DNA from: an uncultured Bacilli bacterium
GTDB taxonomy: Bacteria > Bacillota_I > Bacilli_A > RF39 > UBA660
Assembly: GCA_910587725.1 (NCBI GenBank)
Contig: CAJUNG010000004.1
Coordinates: 1 to 50,846, forward strand
Length of the DNA stretch: 50,846 nt
Direction of reading: 5' to 3'
Of this stretch, positions 1-8,623 are shown in pieces (the first letter of the stretch is position 1; every line of letters begins with the position of its first letter). The notes below the pieces were generated by a model. The model was not told where the DNA came from. It ran no database searches and worked only from the letters and a program-made list of their open reading frames with translations. Made by a program: the position numbers and the translations under genes.

Positions 1-74
1 ATTTAATATATCACCTTATCTCTTACTATGTCAATACATTTCTTTCCCTTTTTTTATTTTTTTCTTAAAAAGTA

Positions 75-112
75 AAAATGTAGAAACTAATAATTCCTAA
101 TTTCTACATTTT
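75..112 (-). terminator. Terminator overlapping the end of the SpoIID-like gene
   Basis: The minus strand shows a 12-bp perfect stem (AAAATGTAGAAA pairing with TTTCTACATTTT) with a 14-nt loop, followed by a T-rich stretch. The upstream arm lies inside the last codons of the SpoIID-like gene. The rest of bases 1-74 is AT-rich and shows no gene. Confidence 0.7.
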
Positions 113-1427
113 GATAGTAATGTTTAATAATCGAAAGATAATCTCGTCCCTCTTTTGCCATAGCATTAGCTCCATATTGACTAACGCCCACACCATGTCC
201 AAATCCTTTAGTTTTAATCAAAAGCTGATGATTTTCAACAGATAATTCAAAGTCACTTGAACGAAGTCCTAAAAGGTTCCTAAATTCTACCCCTGAATAG
301 ATTTTTTCTCCAATGCGAAGTTCTGCTACCCTACCACTTGCATTTCTTCTAAGAATTTCAAAATCCAAATTTTGTGGTAAAACGCCAAACAGTTTAAGTA
401 CCACTGAATCGTCTATCACTGTTGTTTTCTCATAACTGCTGACCGTTTTATCCCAATGACTATCAACACTAACCAAATAAGGATAAGCATTCCCCCAAAC
501 ATTTTGACTATCTTCGGTCATTCCATTACTCGTCGAATGATAAAGTGCATCAATTAATTCTCCCTGATACATAATAACCAAACCATCTGTTTTTAAAACT
601 GCATTTTTTATTTTTCTATAATACATTTCAAACTGACTCCCCCACATCTTCTTCATCTCTACAATGTCGATATATCTTTGCGTAGAAACAGTATCTGTAA
701 GAATAAGACCTTTAGAAATTCTCTTTAATGCGTAAGTACGTGCTAAAATACTCTGCACTTTTAAAGCCTCCTCATGGAAAGAGGCCGGCATTTCACTAGC
801 GACAACACCAATCAAATAATCTTCCATCGCGATTTGTTCAACAATGCCATTACTTCTTTTTACAGAAACAAAAAAAGTATTTTCCAAAGAACCAGATTCA
901 TCCTTAATAGATTCATTAATGTCTGGTATTTTTTCTTCGTTTACGGAACCACCACTACCTGAAACAGGAGGATGAGAATCCGTAGACTCAATTTTATTAG
1001 AAGGGATACCTACTACTGGTTTCTTTTCATCAACATCACTTGAATTTTCAACAAAAGAAGTATCGTCCTTTATCTCCACTTCTTCATTGGAAGAAATACT
1101 TTCATTTTTCTTAAACTCCACCAGATTGGTTACATTTTCTTTTGGATTCACGACTTGCTGGGTCACATATACTGTAGAATCAGAAATCGGAGTAAACGAA
1201 TCCTGCAAAAATTTTTGAGAAGAAAACACTGCTACAGTTACCCCACCAACCACTAAAAAAACTTTACAACCTCTAATCAAAGCATGATGATGAGAAACAA
1301 ATTGTTTCCACGTCTTATCTTTAAATTCCGCTAACCACTCCATAGAAAATTCTTCTTCTAAAGAAAGATAAAGAAAAAGTGCCTCTTCTCCATTTTCTAA
1401 AGTTCGAAATTCATAAAATTGAATCAT
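87..1427 (-). CDS. spoIID: SpoIID/LytB-type peptidoglycan lytic transglycosylase
   Basis: SpoIID cleaves glycan strands and, with SpoIIP and SpoIIM, drives engulfment in sporulating Firmicutes. This 446-aa protein has a charged N-terminus of about 50 residues, one membrane segment (about 53-71), a low-complexity acidic/serine linker (to about 185) and a C-terminal SpoIID domain. The domain shows the signature EDYLIGVVASEMP followed by EALKVQSILARTYAL; E212 in the SEMP motif aligns with the family's catalytic glutamate. The GHGVGVSQYGA motif near the C-terminus is also typical. It is longer than classical SpoIID (about 340 aa) because of the N-terminal extension and linker. A good ribosome site (AAAGGTGAT) precedes the ATG. 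It could be a vegetative SpoIID/LytB paralogue rather than the true sporulation protein. Confidence 0.85.
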   Translation of the reverse strand: MIQFYEFRTLENGEEALFLYLSLEEEFSMEWLAEFKDKTWKQFVSHHHALIRGCKVFLVVGGVTVAVFSSQKFLQDSFTPISDSTVYVTQQVVNPKENVTNLVEFKKNESISSNEEVEIKDDTSFVENSSDVDEKKPVVGIPSNKIESTDSHPPVSGSGGSVNEEKIPDINESIKDESGSLENTFFVSVKRSNGIVEQIAMEDYLIGVVASEMPASFHEEALKVQSILARTYALKRISKGLILTDTVSTQRYIDIVEMKKMWGSQFEMYYRKIKNAVLKTDGLVIMYQGELIDALYHSTSNGMTEDSQNVWGNAYPYLVSVDSHWDKTVSSYEKTTVIDDSVVLKLFGVLPQNLDFEILRRNASGRVAELRIGEKIYSGVEFRNLLGLRSSDFELSVENHQLLIKTKGFGHGVGVSQYGANAMAKEGRDYLSIIKHYYQNVEIRNY

Positions 1428-1593
1428 AATATCACCTTTTATTAATATGAAAAGAAAGAAGAAATTCTAAACAAAAAAACAGAAACAAAATGAACGATTA
1501 AATTTCATCAAACTAGTATTAAAAGAAAACACTTAAATTATTTCACTTCGAAATTTTTATCTGAAATTACTACGACTACTGATAATACAAGAA

Positions 1594-1631
1594 AAATACC
1601 AAGTTTCTTAAGTTAAGAATTCTTGGTATTT
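1594..1631 (-). terminator. Terminator of the sigma factor gene
   Basis: Just past the sigma factor stop on the minus strand lies a 10-bp stem (AAATACCAAG with CTTGGTATTT) that encloses a second inverted repeat (TTCTTAA/TTAAGAA), so almost the whole 38 nt can fold. The rest of 1428-1593, up to the SpoIID start, holds no recognisable gene. Confidence 0.7.
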
Positions 1632-1634
1632 ATA

Positions 1635-3920
1635 TTATTTCTTATTTTTTAATTTTTCATCATGATTAACTTGATCAGTTGCAACTTCTATAATCGTGTC
1701 TAAGAAACTATTAATATTTTCTTTGTATAACAACAATACTTTCTTTGTCGTCTCTCTTATTTCTGCTTCTTCCATCCCAAAAAATTGAGCAATGGATTCT
1801 GTCGAGAAATATTTTCCATCTACATAACCTAATTTTAATGAAATGATAATAGATTCTTTTGCTGTTAATACACTTAGCATTTGCGTGAAAGTTGGTGTCC
1901 TTAACAATTCTAACATCTTTATACAATTATCTTTTGTTACATCGTTGTCTACTTCATCTGTTGTTACGACTAGCGTTGATTCTTTTTTTAATTCAATTTC
2001 TGAAACTAATCTACCTTCTTCTTTTATCTCATCAACTGGAGTTATTGTTGTTTCTATTTCAGTAGGTAAAATCGTTTGTCCTAATACTTGTTCTTTCTTA
2101 ACAGGAACCGCATCTTTCTGAATCACAGATTTCTTTCTTTCTGTTTTTCTTTCCTTATTTGGATTTTTAAGTAATCTCTTCATTTTAGGTACTAATGCTC
2201 CATAAAATTTATTAGTTTGTTCTTTGGATAGTTTTCCCGAAACTGGATTTTCTAAATCCTCTCCATATCGTAATGTGATTAACAATCTTTCTTCATCTGT
2301 TAATTTTAATAGCATTTCATTCACTTGTTCTCTTGTGTAATCTACAAAATATTGATAAATTGTTTTTAATCTTGGCATATCATTCTCCTCCTTTGTTTCT
2401 TCATCATCGTTCAAATGAACTGCATAGGGTTTATCTGATTCTCTATACTTTTGTCTAAATTTTTCTATATTTTCTAATGATTTCTCTGGATATTGCATAT
2501 AAGTAGCAAATGCTTCAATATGGCCTGATTTTCTAATTTTCATTAGTGCTATTGACTCAATCTGTCTAGCTCTTTCTCTGTGAATATTATATTTATCGCC
2601 AATCTGTTGTAAAGTCATAGGTTCTCTACCATTAAAACCATATCTGAGCATTAATATATCGATTTCCCTTTCTGTCAAATGACAATCTTTAAATAATTTT
2701 TTTACATAATATTGCATTGTGCTATCAATTACGAAATCTTCTGGTGTTTTTTCTGATGTAGGAATGAAACTTTCAAGTTCTGTATCTTCATCATCACCTA
2801 CTAAAGTATTTGTACTTACTATATCAATCTGTAAACTAAATAGCTCAGTCGCATCTGATATGGATACCCCCATTTCATTAGCAATTTCATTAATTGTAGG
2901 TTTTCTGTTTAATTTTGTGTATAATTTATTTACTGTATTTCTATAAGCACCGATTTTTGAATGCATGTAAGTTGGTATTCTAATATTTCTACCCTTATCT
3001 TCTATTGCTCTCATTATCGCTTGTCTTATCCAATGTACTGCATATGTAGAAAATTTATATCCCTTTTCAACATCATATTTATCAACCGCTCTTATCAATC
3101 CTAAATTTCCTTCTTGGATTAAGTCTAAAAAAGATAATCCTCGATTAAGATTTTTTTTCGCGATACTAACAACTAGCCTCAAATTACTCTCAATAAATAA
3201 ATCTCTTGCTTTACTATCACCTTGTGCAACTTTCTGCGCTAATTCTCTTTCTTGCTCAACGGATAACAATGGAGTTCTTCTAATCTCTTTTAAATAGGCC
3301 TTTACACTATCGAGATGTCCATATTCAATTGCATAATCGATATCTTCTGTCTCATCTTGTTTGATTTCTATATTGTTTAACATACAATATGTTTCAATGG
3401 TTAAAATTAAAAAAGGATTATCAAAAGTTTTTTCAAACTCCCCTGACATTATTTGTAAATAATAATGATTAAATATTGATTTAACCATCGTAATGAAAAT
3501 ATTATTTTTATTGAGTAATTCAATTAACAAATCTAGCGTTGGTATGAAGTTGTAAGTTTCTAAAAAAGAATTTAATTTTTTAAAATATTTTATAGCCTCT
3601 TTATCATCTGACATTTCAATGAATTTTTGATTGATATAATCATTGATTATCTTAAATGATGTCGATGAATCATAGATTAGGACTTTAATCTGCTTAGATA
3701 AGGATTTTCTTATTTTCTTTTTTATAAAGTCAGAATAAGATGTACTATCAGTATATGTTTTTTTCGAATCTATAATCTCTTTTAATACTAACTCATGATA
3801 ACTTTGCTCCGATATTCCCATGTATTGAAAAGACTGGTAAATATGATTAATCATTGGTAATAATAATTCATAAATTTTTTTGGGATTCATTTGTTGTATT
3901 TTTTCTCGATTTAATTCCAT
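1635..3920 (-). CDS. Oversized RNA polymerase sigma-70 family factor with C-terminal extension
   Basis: Sigma-70 factors direct RNA polymerase to promoters. The 761-aa protein has an unrecognised N-terminal region (1-200). It then has sigma region 1.2 (DSVKAYLKEIRRTPLLS, about 203), region 2 (NLRLVVSIAKK through FSTYAVHWIRQAIMRAIED and RIPTYM, about 238-318), region 3, and region 4 (LTEREIDILMLRYGF and HRERARQIESIALMKIRKS, about 410-465). Region 2.4 is very like RpoD. About 295 further residues follow, unlike standard RpoD (about 370 aa in total, ending at region 4). They contain two stretches that look like degenerate region 4 (about 530-590, LTDEERLLITLRYGEDLENP; about 670-735, LTAKESIIISLKLGYVDGK then STESIAQFFGM). 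Ribosome site TAGGAGG. It could be the primary sigma or a paralogue; the window cannot decide. Confidence 0.88.
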   Translation of the reverse strand: MELNREKIQQMNPKKIYELLLPMINHIYQSFQYMGISEQSYHELVLKEIIDSKKTYTDSTSYSDFIKKKIRKSLSKQIKVLIYDSSTSFKIINDYINQKFIEMSDDKEAIKYFKKLNSFLETYNFIPTLDLLIELLNKNNIFITMVKSIFNHYYLQIMSGEFEKTFDNPFLILTIETYCMLNNIEIKQDETEDIDYAIEYGHLDSVKAYLKEIRRTPLLSVEQERELAQKVAQGDSKARDLFIESNLRLVVSIAKKNLNRGLSFLDLIQEGNLGLIRAVDKYDVEKGYKFSTYAVHWIRQAIMRAIEDKGRNIRIPTYMHSKIGAYRNTVNKLYTKLNRKPTINEIANEMGVSISDATELFSLQIDIVSTNTLVGDDEDTELESFIPTSEKTPEDFVIDSTMQYYVKKLFKDCHLTEREIDILMLRYGFNGREPMTLQQIGDKYNIHRERARQIESIALMKIRKSGHIEAFATYMQYPEKSLENIEKFRQKYRESDKPYAVHLNDDEETKEENDMPRLKTIYQYFVDYTREQVNEMLLKLTDEERLLITLRYGEDLENPVSGKLSKEQTNKFYGALVPKMKRLLKNPNKERKTERKKSVIQKDAVPVKKEQVLGQTILPTEIETTITPVDEIKEEGRLVSEIELKKESTLVVTTDEVDNDVTKDNCIKMLELLRTPTFTQMLSVLTAKESIIISLKLGYVDGKYFSTESIAQFFGMEEAEIRETTKKVLLLYKENINSFLDTIIEVATDQVNHDEKLKNKK

Positions 3921-4001
3921 TATATCTTGCCTCCTACCAATATTTCTTAAAGTTATTTACTAAAAGAAAGAAAAGTATTAGAATAAAGAGCAAAACTTAA
4001 T

Positions 4002-4031
4002 TTTATAGAAATTTTTTGTGCATTTTCACAA
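4002..4031 (-). promoter_or_regulatory. Candidate promoter of the sigma factor gene
   Basis: On the minus strand TTGTGA (4026-4031) lies 18 bp from TATAAA (4002-4007), about 80 bp upstream of the sigma start. The rest of 3921-4190 is AT-rich and carries only the integrase terminator. Confidence 0.4.
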
Positions 4032-4154
4032 TAAATTCGATAATGTATAGTTAATTTGTTTTAAAATTTCTCAAAATTAAAAAAAATATATATCAAAGTA
4101 AATAACTTTAAGATGATTTTGTATATAAAGTTTAAAATTCTATAAAAACAAAAG

Positions 4155-4192
4155 AAAGACCATAGGTAAAAATATACTCTACAATGGTCTTT
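4155..4192 (-). terminator. Terminator at the integrase 3' end
   Basis: A 9-bp stem, AAAGACCAT pairing with ATGGTCTTT on the minus strand with a 20-nt loop, overlaps the last two bases of the integrase and is followed by a T-rich stretch. Confidence 0.55.
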
Positions 4193-5285
4193 ATATATAT
4201 AGTGGCTTTAATTGATTCATCATAATAACTTTATTTTCATAGTTAGGATGAACATATCTTTCTAATGTAATTTTTACGCTTGAATGTCCTAATATTTCAC
4301 TTAAAGTTTTTGAATCACAACCGTTTTCGATACATCTAGTAGCAAAGGTGTGCCTTAACGCATGGAAGTTATATATTTCTAAATCAATTTGATTAAGTAT
4401 CTTTTTATATCTGTTAAAATAGGTTCTGGTCTCAACAAACTTTTCGTTTCCAGATACTAAAAAAGTTTCAGGAGTTACCTCCATACTTAATTGAGATAGC
4501 ATAGAAATTAAAAAATCAGGAATAGGTATTTCTCTTATCGAAGATGTGGATTTTGGTTCATCAATAATTACAATTGTTTTTTTCTTCGCATTCTCATCTA
4601 AGTTTTTAATTCTTATTAAAGTTTTCTTAACCTTCATTTTCTTGTTTTTTAAATCAATGTTTTTCCATTGCAATGCACATAGTTCCCCAATTCTCAAACC
4701 GGTATAAAGACAAAAATAAATACCAAAAGTGGTTTCATTCAAATTTTTTAACAAATTTTCTTCAAGTTTTGCTTGTTCATCTTTTTCAAAAATTTGAATT
4801 TCATTTTTAGGAACCTTGGGCATTGGAATATCGATATGAATATTTCCATATTTTAAAATTTGTTGTAGAATAATTAAGATATCTTTAACACTTTTTTCAA
4901 CTAAACCTTCACTTAATAAATCGGATGTAAATTGATTAATTATTTCTAAAGTAATCGCTTTTTTCTTAACACGAGCAAACTTTGGAATAATTCTAGACTT
5001 AATTGTATATTGATAATTTGAATAAGTCGATTTCTTATTTTTTATTTTTGCATTATTTAACCATAAATTAATATCATAGCCAATATATGTTTTGTCATAA
5101 ATAAGCAAATCATTTCTACTGATTAAATCATTGATGACCTTATGGTAATTGTTCACCACCTCATTTTCACTATTGCCATAAACAGATTTATAATTTGACG
5201 TTCCATCATCCTTATATCCATAATGATACCTAATTTCAAATCTTCCATCCTTCCTAGAATAAATTTTATCAATGTCCTCTTTCAT
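4191..5285 (-). CDS. Tyrosine recombinase / phage-type integrase
   Basis: It catalyses site-specific DNA recombination. The 364-aa protein has an N-terminal arm-binding region (KDGRFEIRYHYGYKDDGT, about 10-35), a core-binding SAM-like domain (about 60-160) and a catalytic domain with the expected residues: R in TGLRIGELCALQW (about 197), HALRHTFATR (H-x-x-R, about 307-313), LGHSSVKITLERY (H and the nucleophile Y, about 333-343). It resembles Tn916/phage integrases. Ribosome site GGAGG sits 5 nt before the ATG. No excisionase, relaxase or phage structural gene lies beside it, so it is either a relic of a lost element, a solitary domesticated recombinase, or the end of an element whose limits are not visible. 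Confidence 0.9.
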   Translation of the reverse strand: MKEDIDKIYSRKDGRFEIRYHYGYKDDGTSNYKSVYGNSENEVVNNYHKVINDLISRNDLLIYDKTYIGYDINLWLNNAKIKNKKSTYSNYQYTIKSRIIPKFARVKKKAITLEIINQFTSDLLSEGLVEKSVKDILIILQQILKYGNIHIDIPMPKVPKNEIQIFEKDEQAKLEENLLKNLNETTFGIYFCLYTGLRIGELCALQWKNIDLKNKKMKVKKTLIRIKNLDENAKKKTIVIIDEPKSTSSIREIPIPDFLISMLSQLSMEVTPETFLVSGNEKFVETRTYFNRYKKILNQIDLEIYNFHALRHTFATRCIENGCDSKTLSEILGHSSVKITLERYVHPNYENKVIMMNQLKPLYI

Positions 5286-5665
5286 ATTTCCTCCTCTCGC
5301 ATAATATAATACATTTAATTTTTTGGTTTATAAAATGTCTTTAAGTAATCTAAATATTTCTTATTGATTTAATATAACTTGTAATTTTCATCACCCTAAA
5401 GTTTTCTGTTCATCCTACTTACTAATTCCCACCTATATTATTTCACAATCATTTTCTTATCCATTAATTATTCTCGTAGCAAACAAAAAAAACGTCCCGG
5501 AAATAACCCCTTTGACGCTTTTATATATTTTACTATAATCAAATTCAACCCAAATATAATAATTAACTAAATATTCTTAAAATCATTCACTAGTGTTTAT
5601 AATTTTGTTCTCAAACAATGGTTTAAAAGAAGCCACTACAACAAACCTAGCTCCTCTGAGAAAAT
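5286..5665. other. 380-bp intergenic region with no gene seen
   Basis: AT-rich spacer between the integrase and the unknown 337-aa gene. It holds the integrase ribosome site (GAGGAGG at the left end) and possible TATTAT boxes upstream of it, but no convincing -35 box, tRNA, ORF or long inverted repeat. If the integrase belonged to an element, an attachment site could lie here, but none can be identified without a second copy. Confidence 0.4.
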
Positions 5666-6679
5666 TTAACGATTTCCTATTTTTTTCTCATAAGGGATAA
5701 AAGCAGAATCACAGTTAGATGAATCTAACAACGATCTTCGACTTTCATCACGATAAACTTTTAATTGTGACAAAGTATTTTTCAATTCTTCCGATTCAAT
5801 TCCATATTGTGACACTAAATAGTCACTCAAGTTTGACAAATTCTGAATAAAATTTTCCATTTCTACTATACTTGATTGAAAATCAAACGCTTCACATCCC
5901 CGAACTCCTAATCCAGAAAAAAATAATCGTACCTCAGTAATCACCTTTTCTACCATAAGCATAATGGAATGTAGTGAATAAACTTCATTAACCTCTTTTG
6001 TCTTTGCCTCAACCACTTCATAATCAATCTCTGGATACACCTCAGTATTATAAAGGTCATCAGATGTTGGTAAACTAGAAGCATCAAATTCCAAATTGCG
6101 AACAGTCATTATCTGTTTAGGTTCTTTATATCCTTTATAGTATTCGATAATATAATTTGCATTATGAAGTTTAAAAGAACATCCATCATCTACGATTTGA
6201 GAGAACCACTCTTTTTGTCCGTCACTCCAAACGCCCCTAACATCAAAAGTACCTTTTCCACACGCATGAGCTTGATACTTTTCTGAATAGCGAGTATCCA
6301 AATCTTTTCTAGGTGAATACTGAAATTCATGGATTCCCAATTCTTTTAGTTTAAATAAAATTTGTGATGCAGGCATTTTTTTCTTCAACGTTTTAATATA
6401 ACCGACAAACTCTTTCAATAATTCCTGATTCCCTTGATAGTACATAAAGCCAGATAAAGCATTTAACTGGTTATGTTTTTTTACTAAACAAACTAAATCC
6501 TCATATCCAGTCATTGCTTTTTTCTGCTTTTTAGAAAGACTAAATTTATCTGGTGATTTAGCATCCCAAACAAGTTTCTTTTCTTGAAATTCCGTAATAA
6601 ACTGTTGGATACAATCCAATTCCTCATTTTCTAATATAAGTAGTCGTTTTGCTAGTTTCACACTAATTGGTTTTAGCAT
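5666..6679 (-). CDS. Uncharacterised protein, 337 aa
   Basis: I do not recognise a family. The protein is soluble-looking, with no signal peptide or clear membrane helix. The N-terminal third is helical and charged (LAKRLLILENEELDCIQQFITEFQEKK). The middle (about 130-200) has aromatic- and glycine-containing stretches (ACGKGTFDVRGVWSDGQKEWFSQIVDDG) suggesting a beta domain. The C-terminal third is predicted helical (HSIMLMVEKVITEVRLFF ... LSDYLVSQYGIESEELKNTLSQLKVYRDE). Start ATG with an upstream GAGGGGG ribosome site and a strong promoter. It stands alone, divergent from the SleB-like gene. Confidence is high that it is a real gene; its function is unknown. Confidence 0.7.
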   Translation of the reverse strand: MLKPISVKLAKRLLILENEELDCIQQFITEFQEKKLVWDAKSPDKFSLSKKQKKAMTGYEDLVCLVKKHNQLNALSGFMYYQGNQELLKEFVGYIKTLKKKMPASQILFKLKELGIHEFQYSPRKDLDTRYSEKYQAHACGKGTFDVRGVWSDGQKEWFSQIVDDGCSFKLHNANYIIEYYKGYKEPKQIMTVRNLEFDASSLPTSDDLYNTEVYPEIDYEVVEAKTKEVNEVYSLHSIMLMVEKVITEVRLFFSGLGVRGCEAFDFQSSIVEMENFIQNLSNLSDYLVSQYGIESEELKNTLSQLKVYRDESRRSLLDSSNCDSAFIPYEKKIGNR

Positions 6680-6708
6680 AAATATCCCCCTCTTTTTAAC
6701 AGAGTCAT

Positions 6709-6737
6709 ATTATAACACACTTTTTAACAAAATGCAA
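6709..6737 (-). promoter_or_regulatory. Promoter of the 337-aa gene with flanking direct repeats
   Basis: On the minus strand TTGCAT (6732-6737), 17-bp spacer, TATAAT (6709-6714), about 30 bp before the start codon. On the plus strand the same nonamer TTTTTAACA occurs at about 6693-6701 and 6721-6729, flanking the -10 box, which could be a direct-repeat operator. Confidence 0.65.
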
Positions 6738-6776
6738 ATTTTTTATACCAAAGTTTTATTTTTTCTTCTATCTCTA

Positions 6777-6806
6777 TTGACAGTAAAAAATAAAACATGC
6801 TAAAAT
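6777..6806 (+). promoter_or_regulatory. Promoter of the SleB-like gene
   Basis: Consensus TTGACA (6777-6782), 18-bp spacer, TAAAAT (6801-6806), about 23 bp before the ATG at 6830. This leaves a very short leader with ribosome site TTGGGGTG. Confidence 0.7.
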
Positions 6807-6829
6807 GTTAACTTGTTTGGGGTGAAAAC

Positions 6830-7831
6830 ATGATGGAAAAAAGAGTACAACAATTAAGAAAATTACGAAGATTATTATTGATAATGGATCCCACAATTTG
6901 TAGCGCATTCATCTTATTTATTATCATAAATTGTAATAAGCTTCCTGCCTTAAGCAAAAGCTATCATAATTCGTTAGAAGCCAAAAAATATAATATTGCT
7001 AAAGAAATCGATATTGAAAGAGAACTATATAAAGGAGAAGAAATTGAGGAAGAAGCGTATCAAGCAACAACTTCTGCAAGAATAGCGTATTTTCCACAAA
7101 TCGACCGAATCATAGAAGGATATAATTTATTAGAACAAGACATTGAAACAAGTTTAGATAATCTTGACGAGTTATTAGATAATGCAAACCAATATATAGA
7201 AAATATTTCTACCATTTGTGAGGATACCACAAAGACAGTAAATCTGATGAACGAAATAAACGCTATGCTACCACCAATATCCATAGAGAAAAAGATGGAA
7301 GTGATTTTAACCCATTTTGAATTAAGTGAATCGCAATTTAAGGTAATTGCTGGTGTCACTCTTGCAGAATCCAAAAATGGTGGTGAAGGAGAGAATAACG
7401 AAGATTCAATAGAAGATGTAATCGATACTTTATGTGTAATCAATGTAATATACAACCGCTTAAAAAGTGAAAAATGGAAAAATACTGTAGCAAACAGAAC
7501 AGGGTCTTCTGGAGAAAACTTGTATAACCAAGTAATCTGCCCTGGCCAATTTACAACGTATCATAGTGGCATGTATCGCCGATATCAAGATGCGACTGAA
7601 TCAAAAGGATATAAAGCGATTATTAACTTTTTATATTGTATGGCAATTGGTATAGAAGAAGTAAATCTTCATCACTATCTAGCATTTCGAAGCAGTAATT
7701 GCAAAATCAAGGAAGGAAAATATCAATTTATAGAAGGAGGAAATTATTATTTCGATGAGTTAATTCTAGAAGAAGAAAAATGTGATACACCAGAAATAGA
7801 AATAGATAAAATAATGACAAAATTAAGATAA
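6830..7831 (+). CDS. Membrane-anchored SleB/CwlJ-like cell wall hydrolase
   Basis: 333 aa. An N-terminal membrane helix (about 15-38) is followed by a charged, probably coiled-coil region (about 45-150). The C-terminal domain resembles the Hydrolase_2 (SleB/CwlJ cortex-lytic) family: IAGVTLAESKNG (E180 at the position of the catalytic glutamate), CVINVIYNRLKSEKWKNTV, and LYNQVICPGQFTTY, matching the family pattern of A-E-A-R, N-R-V and Q-F. These enzymes cut peptidoglycan as lytic transglycosylases or amidases. An acidic insert (GGEGENNEDSIEDV) after the catalytic region is unusual. It is the only plus-strand gene in the first 20 kb and has its own promoter and terminator. Function in germination versus vegetative wall turnover cannot be told. 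Confidence 0.7.
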   Translation: MMEKRVQQLRKLRRLLLIMDPTICSAFILFIIINCNKLPALSKSYHNSLEAKKYNIAKEIDIERELYKGEEIEEEAYQATTSARIAYFPQIDRIIEGYNLLEQDIETSLDNLDELLDNANQYIENISTICEDTTKTVNLMNEINAMLPPISIEKKMEVILTHFELSESQFKVIAGVTLAESKNGGEGENNEDSIEDVIDTLCVINVIYNRLKSEKWKNTVANRTGSSGENLYNQVICPGQFTTYHSGMYRRYQDATESKGYKAIINFLYCMAIGIEEVNLHHYLAFRSSNCKIKEGKYQFIEGGNYYFDELILEEEKCDTPEIEIDKIMTKLR

Positions 7832-7864
7832 AAACGATGTTTCTCAAGAAAAGAACATCGTTTT
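7831..7864. terminator. Terminator between the SleB-like gene and ftsQ
   Basis: An 11-bp perfect stem (AAAACGATGTT / AACATCGTTTT) with a 12-nt loop starts at the last base of the SleB-like stop codon and is followed by ATTTT. The U- and A-rich flanks may let it act in both directions between these convergent genes. Confidence 0.75.
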
Positions 7865-7933
7865 ATTTTGACAATAAATCTAAAAATTTCCAAACCTTAA
7901 TCAAGAGATTAAAAACTTTCTATGAATGATAAG

Positions 7934-8620
7934 CTAACAAATATTTTCCTTAATTGTAAAATGATTTCCACTATCAAAATTAAAAATTCCTCGTTGACAT
8001 TTGACTTGCTCACTGACTTCTAGATAGTAATTCATCCGAGAAAATTTTGTAAGTGTCACATAAGCTAGATTTCCATCATCCATAAATAAACCAAACCGAT
8101 CTTGGTCTTTTTCTGTTGGACGATATTCAATCTCAGAAATTTTTTCTAAAATTGAAGGATTCAATTCACTTAATTCCTGTATTAACGCATCTAACTTTAC
8201 ATCGGGTGTTTGATTAACCAATTTCGCTACAGTAATATTCTTCCGATTTTGAACTATCTCATGATTCGATAAAATTAAATTCCCGTCTAAATCAATGAAC
8301 AACGGACGGGCTTCTACTACCTCAATTAACACCTGCCCCCAAAATCTTTTTTGAACAGAAACAGAGATAACATAAGAACTCTTTAATATTTTACTTTCAA
8401 TCGATTTTGCCGATGTCAATAAAAAACTTGGATATTTCTCTATTTTTCCTAAGTCGATAATCTCCTGATCAGACAAATAATGATTACCTTGAACATATAT
8501 GTTATGAATCGGCGCTTTCAAAATATAAAATACAGAAAAAACAAAGAAAGCAAAACAAAGAACAAAGATAAGTAATACCCCCCACTTAATCCGAACCTTC
8601 CTTTTTACCTTTTTTTCCAT
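7934..8620 (-). CDS. ftsQ: Cell division protein FtsQ/DivIB
   Basis: FtsQ/DivIB is the bitopic divisome protein that bridges early and late division proteins. 228 aa: a basic cytoplasmic tail (KKVKRKVRIKWG), a membrane helix (about 13-33), then a POTRA domain (APIHNIYVQGNHYLSDQEIIDLGKI ... SVQKRFWGQVLIEVVEARPLFI) and a beta domain. The size matches short DivIB forms. It is the last gene after murG-murB, 3 nt downstream of murB, an arrangement standard for dcw clusters. Confidence 0.87.
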   Translation of the reverse strand: MEKKVKRKVRIKWGVLLIFVLCFAFFVFSVFYILKAPIHNIYVQGNHYLSDQEIIDLGKIEKYPSFLLTSAKSIESKILKSSYVISVSVQKRFWGQVLIEVVEARPLFIDLDGNLILSNHEIVQNRKNITVAKLVNQTPDVKLDALIQELSELNPSILEKISEIEYRPTEKDQDRFGLFMDDGNLAYVTLTKFSRMNYYLEVSEQVKCQRGIFNFDSGNHFTIKENIC

Positions 8621-8623
8621 ATC

